From positions 4,340,001-4,404,000 of the forward strand of contig NZ_CP136136.1 of the NCBI RefSeq assembly GCF_038024875.1: a DNA stretch of 64,000 bases, in the 5' to 3' direction. Positions 59,422 to 64,000 of the stretch are shown one piece after another. The position numbers and the translations under genes were made by a program. The DNA comes from Gordonia rubripertincta. GTDB lineage: Bacteria > Actinomycetota > Actinomycetes > Mycobacteriales > Mycobacteriaceae. How positions within the stretch are numbered: the stretch's first letter is position 1; each line of letters starts with the position of its first letter. The notes below the pieces were generated by a model. The model was not told the origin of the DNA. It did not search any database and saw only the letters and a program-made list of their open reading frames with translations.

Positions 59422-60879
59422 CTAGACCGTGAGGTCCGCGATCTCGCCCGCGAAAGCGGCCGGGACGCGGACCTTCATCGTCGTACCCGACTCGGTGTGC
59501 TCGGAGGCGAGGACCTCGCCCTCGCTGTGGATGCGGGAGACGATGTCGCCGCGGGAGAACGGCACCTCGATGGTGAGCTCGACGTCTTCGCGACCCACGA
59601 ACTCGCGGACGCGGTCGAACAGTTCGGGCAATCCCTCGCCGGTGCGTGCCGAGACGAACACCGCGTCGGCGCCGACCGCACCGCGCAGTTCGGTGAGCCG
59701 GTTCCCGTCGATCGCGTCGATCTTGTTGATCACCAACAGTTCCGGCGGCGCCTCCGCCTTCTCCTCGGCGACGATCTCGCTGATGACCTGACGCACCGCC
59801 GAGATCTGTTCCATCGGGAAGGGATCCGATCCGTCTACGACGTGCAGGAGCAGGTCGGCGTCGACGACCTCTTCCAGAGTCGACCGGAACGCCTCGACGA
59901 GCTGGGTGGGCAGGTGGCGCACGAAACCGACGGTGTCGGTGAAGACCACGGCCCGGCCGTCGTCGAGCGTGGCCCGCCGGGTCGTCGGGTCCAGGGTCGC
60001 GAACAGCGCGTCCTGCACCAGGACACCGGCGCCGGTCATCGCGTTGACCAGACTCGACTTGCCGGCGTTGGTGTAGCCGGCGACGGTGATCGACGGGATC
60101 GCCGAACGGTTGCGGGCGGCACGCTTGGTGGTGCGCGCCTTCTTCATGTCGCGGATCTCGCGGCGCAACTTGGCCATCCGCTCACGGATGCGCCGGCGGT
60201 CGGTCTCGATCTTGGTCTCACCGGGACCACGCAGACCCACACCGCCGTTGCTTCCGGCCCGGCCACCGGCCTGCCGGGACATCGACTCACCCCAACCACG
60301 CAGACGCGGGAGCATGTACTCCATCTGCGCCAGCGAGACCTGCGCCTTGCCCTCGCGGGACGTGGCGTGCTGGGCGAAGATGTCGAGGATGAGTGCGGTC
60401 CGGTCGATGACCTTGACCTTGACGACCTTCTCCAGCGCGGTCAGCTGGGCGGGTGTGAGCTCACCGTCGCAGATGACGGTGTCGGCCCCGGTCGCCAGGA
60501 CGATCTCGCGGAGTTCCTCGGCCTTGCCGCTACCGATGTAGGTGGCGGAGTCCGGTTTGGACCGGCGCTGGATCAGCGCGTCGAGGACCTGCGAACCGGC
60601 GGTCTCCGCCAGCGCGGCGAGCTCGGCCATGTTCGCTTCGGCCGAGGCGGCGCTGCCCTCGGTCCAGACACCGACGAGGACCACCTTCTCGAGGCGGAGC
60701 TGCCGGTACTCGACTTCGGTGACGTCGGTGAGTTCGGTGGAGAGTCCGGCGACGCGCTGCAGCGACGCGCGCTCGGAGAGTTGGAGTTCGCCGACGGTCG
60801 GATCGTCGTCACGGTGGAGGTCACCGGAGCGATCGTCGAGGTCCGCGTCGGACAGGATCTGTGCTGATGATTCGGTCAT
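59422..60879 (-). CDS. hflX: Ribosome-associated GTPase HflX
   Basis: 485 residues. The N-terminal HflX domain (about 60-240) has YIGSGKAEELREIVLATGAD and GGVGLRGPGETKIETDRR, and a basic helix follows. The GTPase domain carries G1 GYTNAGKSSLVNAM, G3 DTVGFVRHLP and G4 NKID. HflX splits stalled or hibernating 70S ribosomes and is linked in mycobacteria to stress and macrolide response. It follows dapF in the same direction, as in Rv2725c-Rv2726c. Confidence 0.95.
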   Translation of the reverse strand: MTESSAQILSDADLDDRSGDLHRDDDPTVGELQLSERASLQRVAGLSTELTDVTEVEYRQLRLEKVVLVGVWTEGSAASAEANMAELAALAETAGSQVLDALIQRRSKPDSATYIGSGKAEELREIVLATGADTVICDGELTPAQLTALEKVVKVKVIDRTALILDIFAQHATSREGKAQVSLAQMEYMLPRLRGWGESMSRQAGGRAGSNGGVGLRGPGETKIETDRRRIRERMAKLRREIRDMKKARTTKRAARNRSAIPSITVAGYTNAGKSSLVNAMTGAGVLVQDALFATLDPTTRRATLDDGRAVVFTDTVGFVRHLPTQLVEAFRSTLEEVVDADLLLHVVDGSDPFPMEQISAVRQVISEIVAEEKAEAPPELLVINKIDAIDGNRLTELRGAVGADAVFVSARTGEGLPELFDRVREFVGREDVELTIEVPFSRGDIVSRIHSEGEVLASEHTESGTTMKVRVPAAFAGEIADLTV

Positions 60880-60930
60880 ACGGGATCCATGGTCTCACGA
60901 CCCGCCCGTGCCGAGCACGTGATTATCGGC

Positions 60931-61827
60931 TCAGCGGTCCCAGCCGGGTCGCAGGACGCCGTCGGCGACCAGCATCGACGGGCCGCGCAGGGTCGAGCCG
61001 TCGGTCCGAATGGTCACCGTGACCTCGCCGCCCGGGATGCCGATGCGCAGCTCACCGGTGTCCTGCCCGCGCGCGTCGAGAGCGGCGCGCGTGGCTGCGA
61101 CCAGTCCTGTTCCGCAGCTGCGGGTCTCTCCGACGCCGCGTTCGAAGACCCGCATCCGCGCGTACAGACGTCCGTCGACGTCCTCGGCCGGCGGGGTGAG
61201 CAGCTCGACGTTGGCTCCGTTCGGGAAGTCGTCGGCCTCGATGACCACGCCCGCGGTGAAGTCGACGGCCGCGAGGGCGTCGGCGGTGAGATCGGCCACC
61301 ACACACGCCAGGTGCGGGTTCCCGACGTCGACCTTCGCACCCGGGTAGATGTCGTCGCCGATGCGCACGACCGAGGTGCCGTCGAGGCGGGCGATGCCCA
61401 TCTCCACCGTGACCTCGGCATGCACGTCGTCGAAGGAGTGGATGATCACCGGCCGGGCCCCGGCGCGCGAGCCCACCGTGAAGGTGTCCGTGTCGGTGAG
61501 TCCGGTCGCGCGGACGAAGTGGGCGAAGACGCGCACGCCGTTGCCGCACATCTCGGCGATCGAGCCGTCACCGTTGCGGTAGTCCATGAACCAGTCGTCG
61601 GCCGCGACACCGTCCGGCAGGGCGTCGAGAACACCGCGTTCGACGAGCGCACCCGCTCGCGCGACGCGCAGCAGGCCGTCGGCCCCGATGCCCCGCTGCC
61701 GGTCGCACAGAGCCGCGACCATCTCGGCGTCGAGCGACAGTTCGGCGGCCGGGTCGGCGAGCACGACGAAATCGTTCTGGGTGCCGTGACCCTTGACGAA
61801 GCGCAGACCGGTCTGTGGTGAACTCAC
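60931..61827 (-). CDS. dapF: Diaminopimelate epimerase
   Basis: A 298-residue PLP-independent epimerase that converts LL- to meso-diaminopimelate for lysine and peptidoglycan. The two catalytic cysteines are in IAEMCGNGVRVFAHF and GETRSCGTGLVAATRAA. KGHGTQNDFVVLADP is the N-terminal signature. GTG 61827 is preferred over the in-frame GTG at 61833 because a TAGTCT -10 ends seven bases before it. miaA lies upstream with 15 bases between them. Confidence 0.94.
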   Translation of the reverse strand: MSSPQTGLRFVKGHGTQNDFVVLADPAAELSLDAEMVAALCDRQRGIGADGLLRVARAGALVERGVLDALPDGVAADDWFMDYRNGDGSIAEMCGNGVRVFAHFVRATGLTDTDTFTVGSRAGARPVIIHSFDDVHAEVTVEMGIARLDGTSVVRIGDDIYPGAKVDVGNPHLACVVADLTADALAAVDFTAGVVIEADDFPNGANVELLTPPAEDVDGRLYARMRVFERGVGETRSCGTGLVAATRAALDARGQDTGELRIGIPGGEVTVTIRTDGSTLRGPSMLVADGVLRPGWDR

Positions 61828-61834
61828 GCGCACC

Positions 61835-61840
61835 AGACTA
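61835..61840 (-). promoter_or_regulatory. -10 element of leaderless dapF promoter
   Basis: TAGTCT on the minus strand, seven bases before GTG 61827. It would give dapF-hflX a promoter of its own within the miaA-dapF-hflX cluster. Confidence 0.5.
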
Positions 61841-61855
61841 CTTCTCGCTCAGACC

Positions 61856-62767
61856 TCAGACAGCGGCCAGAGCACGGTCGGCGAGGTCGGGGGCGGCGGC
61901 GTCGAGCCAGACGGCACGGTGATCGCGGCGAAACCACGACCGCTGCCTGCGCACGTACCGGCGGGTGCCGATGAAGGTGAGTTCCTCGGCCCGGGCCATG
62001 TCGTATTCACCGTCGAGGGCGCCCAGCACCTGCTTGTAGCCGATCGCCTGCGAAGCCGTGCGGCCCTCCCGCAGTCCGACCGCACACAGTGCCTCGACTT
62101 CGTCGACGAGCCCCGTGGAGAACATCAAGCGGGTACGACGCGCGATCCGGTCGTCGAGTTCGGCGGTCTCCCGGTCGAGCGCGAGGATCACGGTTCCCCA
62201 CCGGGGCTCACCGATCGTCGGTTGGGACGCCGCGAACGGCTGCCCGGTCAGTTCGACGACCTCCAGCGCGCGGACGATGCGCCGGCCGTCGGTGTCGAGA
62301 ATCGTTGCGGCCGCGGCGGGATCGACCGATGCCAGCAGCCGGTGCATCTCGGCGACGCCGCGTTCGGCGAGCATCTCCTCGTACCGGCCGCGGACCTCGG
62401 GATCGGTCGCCGGGAACTGCCAGTTGTCGAGCAACCCCTGGATGTACATCATCGAGCCGCCGACGATGACCGGGATCCGGCCTGCGTCGAGGAGTCGCTC
62501 CACGTCGGCGGTCGCGGCCTGCTGGTACCGGGCGACGGTCGCCACCTCGGTCACGTCGAGGACGTCGATCTGATGGTGCGGGATGCCACGGCGTTCATCG
62601 AACGGCACCTTGGCGGTCCCGATGTCCATACCGCGGTACTGCTGCATCGCGTCGATGTTGACGATCTCCCCGCCGAGCCGCTCGGCGAGATCGAGGGCGA
62701 GGTCGGATTTCCCGCACGCAGTCGGGCCGACGACCATGATCGGTCGAAATTCCGGATGGTCGCTCAT
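61856..62767 (-). CDS. miaA: tRNA dimethylallyltransferase MiaA
   Basis: 303 residues. It transfers a dimethylallyl group to A37 of tRNAs that read U-starting codons. P-loop MVVGPTACGKSDLALDLAE at about 11-29, substrate-binding NIDAMQQYRGMDIGTAKV, and IVGGSMMYIQGLLDN are typical. The C-terminal RRYVRRQRSWFRRD contacts the anticodon stem. Its start overlaps the preceding stop codon (ATGA). Unlike M. tuberculosis, where miaB is nearby, no miaB lies in this window. Confidence 0.95.
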   Translation of the reverse strand: MSDHPEFRPIMVVGPTACGKSDLALDLAERLGGEIVNIDAMQQYRGMDIGTAKVPFDERRGIPHHQIDVLDVTEVATVARYQQAATADVERLLDAGRIPVIVGGSMMYIQGLLDNWQFPATDPEVRGRYEEMLAERGVAEMHRLLASVDPAAAATILDTDGRRIVRALEVVELTGQPFAASQPTIGEPRWGTVILALDRETAELDDRIARRTRLMFSTGLVDEVEALCAVGLREGRTASQAIGYKQVLGALDGEYDMARAEELTFIGTRRYVRRQRSWFRRDHRAVWLDAAAPDLADRALAAV

Positions 62768-63498
62768 GACCGGTCACCGGAAACGGTCCACGTGGCGACG
62801 ACGTAGCCGACCCCGAACGGGGCGTCGGCGTAGCTCGTCTTCGCGACGACGCCGGAGCCGCAACTCTCCACCGCGGCGGCGGCAACCTGCCACGCGACCC
62901 GGCCGCCGACACCCTCGGTGTTGCAGGGAGCGGCTTCGAGGTCCAGGAGCGCCGCGATGTCGGCAGCGCCGATCGCCGCGACGATCGAGTCGTTGAGGGC
63001 GACCGCGGAGTCCCGGCGGCCACCGCCCGGGGCCTTGGGGGTCAACGCGGTCGAGCCGTCGCCGACGACGAGGAGTCCGATCCGCTCCGCGGACTCCCCC
63101 AGGCGCGCGGCGAGATCCGCACCGATGGCCGCGCACTCGGCGGGCGAGGTCTCCCGGCCGACGATCCACGTGCTCGTCTGCCCCAGCGACGCCCACTGCC
63201 GCAGCCAGGCCCCGATCAGGGCGGACAGGCTCATCCTGGGGCCGGTCCGATCGCTCACAACCACCCGGACATCGACCCCGAACCGGGCGAAACTGCCCGA
63301 CCCCGACTCCTCCACCGGACCCTCCACCGGGGCGTCGGAGGCGCCGACCACGACCCAGCGATCGATCCCGGTCGACGCCACGTCGGCGAGCGCATCCCGC
63401 ACCGCCGATCGCACGGGTTCGGTGTCGAACGCCGACGGACCGGCCAATTCGGGTACCAGCAACGGGGCACTCGGTACGAAGACGACGGCCGCAAGCAC
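62764..63498 (-). CDS. Class III extradiol dioxygenase-like protein
   Basis: 244 residues, equivalent to Rv2728c. The start MLAAVVFVPSAPLLVPELAG resembles subunit B of class III extradiol ring-cleavage dioxygenases, but the metal-binding His residues of true dioxygenases (the usual PHxP and HG motifs) are missing: VPSAPLLVPEL replaces PHPP. A catalytic role is therefore doubtful. The C-terminus FGVGYVVATWTV is conserved among actinobacterial members. It is translationally coupled to miaA. GTG 63498 is supported by a TAGCGT -10 six bases upstream. Confidence 0.8.
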   Translation of the reverse strand: MLAAVVFVPSAPLLVPELAGPSAFDTEPVRSAVRDALADVASTGIDRWVVVGASDAPVEGPVEESGSGSFARFGVDVRVVVSDRTGPRMSLSALIGAWLRQWASLGQTSTWIVGRETSPAECAAIGADLAARLGESAERIGLLVVGDGSTALTPKAPGGGRRDSAVALNDSIVAAIGAADIAALLDLEAAPCNTEGVGGRVAWQVAAAAVESCGSGVVAKTSYADAPFGVGYVVATWTVSGDRS

Positions 63499-63504
63499 AC
63501 CACG

Positions 63505-63510
63505 ACGCTA
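63505..63510 (-). promoter_or_regulatory. -10 element of leaderless promoter for the dioxygenase-like gene and miaA
   Basis: TAGCGT on the minus strand followed by six bases and GTG 63498. It heads the cluster of this gene, miaA, dapF and hflX. Confidence 0.5.
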
Positions 63511-63712
63511 GTCGAACCAGACATCGTGCCCCACGCCCGAACCCCGACACGGATCCCGGTAAGTCGCCGCGCACGCCACATACACGCGCCTGAACTGCTT
63601 GAATGGATCCGTACTGTCGGCTGTCGCCGGGACGTTACGATGCCCCGCGAGAACCGACCCAGCGACCGGCAGCCGTGACGCGCGGCACCACTGAGCGGCA
63701 GGACATGTGCAG

Positions 63713-64000
63713 ATGACCCACCCGACCGACCCCTCCACGGCCACCGAGGCGCCGCAGACGAGCACTCCGGTCCCGACGCCGACGCCCGGCCCCAAACCCG
63801 GTCCGCGCCCCAAGCCGGGCCCGCGTCCGGGACCGCACGAACCCGTCATCACGCACATCAGTGCCGGCGATCCGCACCGCTACGGACGCATCGACTCCTC
63901 GGGTGTGGTGTGGCTCAAGACCGCCGACGGCGAACGCGAGATCGGCCAGTGGCAGGCCGGCACCATCGAAGAGGGTCTCGCCCACTTCGCGCGCCGCTTC
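63713..64000 (+). CDS. DUF349 domain protein, N-terminal part
   Basis: The first 96 codons of a DUF349 protein (Rv2731 type); it continues past the window end. After a Thr/Pro-rich start there is a proline/lysine-rich linker (PTPTPGPKPGPRPKPGPRPG), then HRYGRIDSSGVVWLKTADGE, the start of the conserved region. Full-length members are long, helical, coiled-coil proteins; a DNA-damage or stress role is suggested only by domain descriptions. AGGACA precedes ATG 63713, and TACGAT at 63636-63641 is a possible -10. Confidence 0.8.
   Translation, partial: MTHPTDPSTATEAPQTSTPVPTPTPGPKPGPRPKPGPRPGPHEPVITHISAGDPHRYGRIDSSGVVWLKTADGEREIGQWQAGTIEEGLAHFARRF

Overview
The window is GC-rich chromosomal DNA from a mycolic-acid actinobacterium (order Mycobacteriales; Gordonia or a close relative is my best guess, from memory of gene content). 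The evidence is an arabinofuranosyltransferase AftC, the coproporphyrin-type haem genes, SigA/SigB/IdeR in mycobacterial order, and gene order that follows Mycobacterium tuberculosis Rv2670c to Rv2731 almost throughout. It is ordinary core genome: I see no rRNA, tRNA, CRISPR array, insertion sequence, prophage or integrase.

Layout. 1-4.7 kb: zapE (cut by the window edge), a RibD-like reductase, a lipoprotein with a TAP-type hydrolase fold, aftC and msrB. 4.7-5.9 kb: two tandem paralogous small secreted proteins with duplicated upstream regions. 5.9-9.1 kb: hemE-hemY-hemQ operon. 9.2-11.7 kb: DUF3000, RNase D and an SRPBCC protein. 11.7-17.1 kb: dxs, an RNA uracil methyltransferase and a KimA-like potassium/amino-acid permease, divergent from two TrkA-type proteins (17.2-18.6 kb). 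18.6-24.2 kb: mycobacterial-type conserved hypotheticals plus dut and the LytR_C protein Cei. 24.2-28.1 kb: suhB, ppgK, sigA and a small zinc protein. 28.2-33.6 kb: a DEAD/DEAH helicase, a YihY membrane protein, DUF3039, DUF3099 and sigB. 33.6-38.6 kb: an overlapping lysine acetyltransferase/deacetylase pair (pat-acuC), divergent from ideR. 38.6-43.8 kb: DUF4192, a lipoprotein, a PAC2 protein and a Ski2-like helicase. 43.8-46 kb: divergent oxyR / ahpC-ahpD. 46-51.8 kb: an aminotransferase, hrpA and nrdR. 51.9-53.4 kb: chiZ-like LysM gene and lexA, divergent around SOS boxes. 53.4-59.4 kb: the fructose PTS (ptsI divergent from fruR-fruK-fruA-ptsH). 59.4-63.5 kb: hflX, dapF, miaA and a dioxygenase-fold gene. 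63.7 kb to the end: the start of a DUF349 gene.

Themes. Several regulators sit next to their likely targets: OxyR with AhpCD, LexA with the LysM gene, FruR with the PTS genes, and an ECF-type promoter in front of sigB. Eleven genes have a TANNNT -10 element ending 6-7 bases before the start codon, the signature of leaderless mRNAs. Four-base ATGA or GTGA overlaps link many gene pairs. The observations I would follow first are the duplicated secreted-protein locus, the lipoprotein that lacks the hydrolase Ser and His, the KimA/TrkA potassium module, the Pat/AcuC pair and the short tandem duplications that straddle stop codons.
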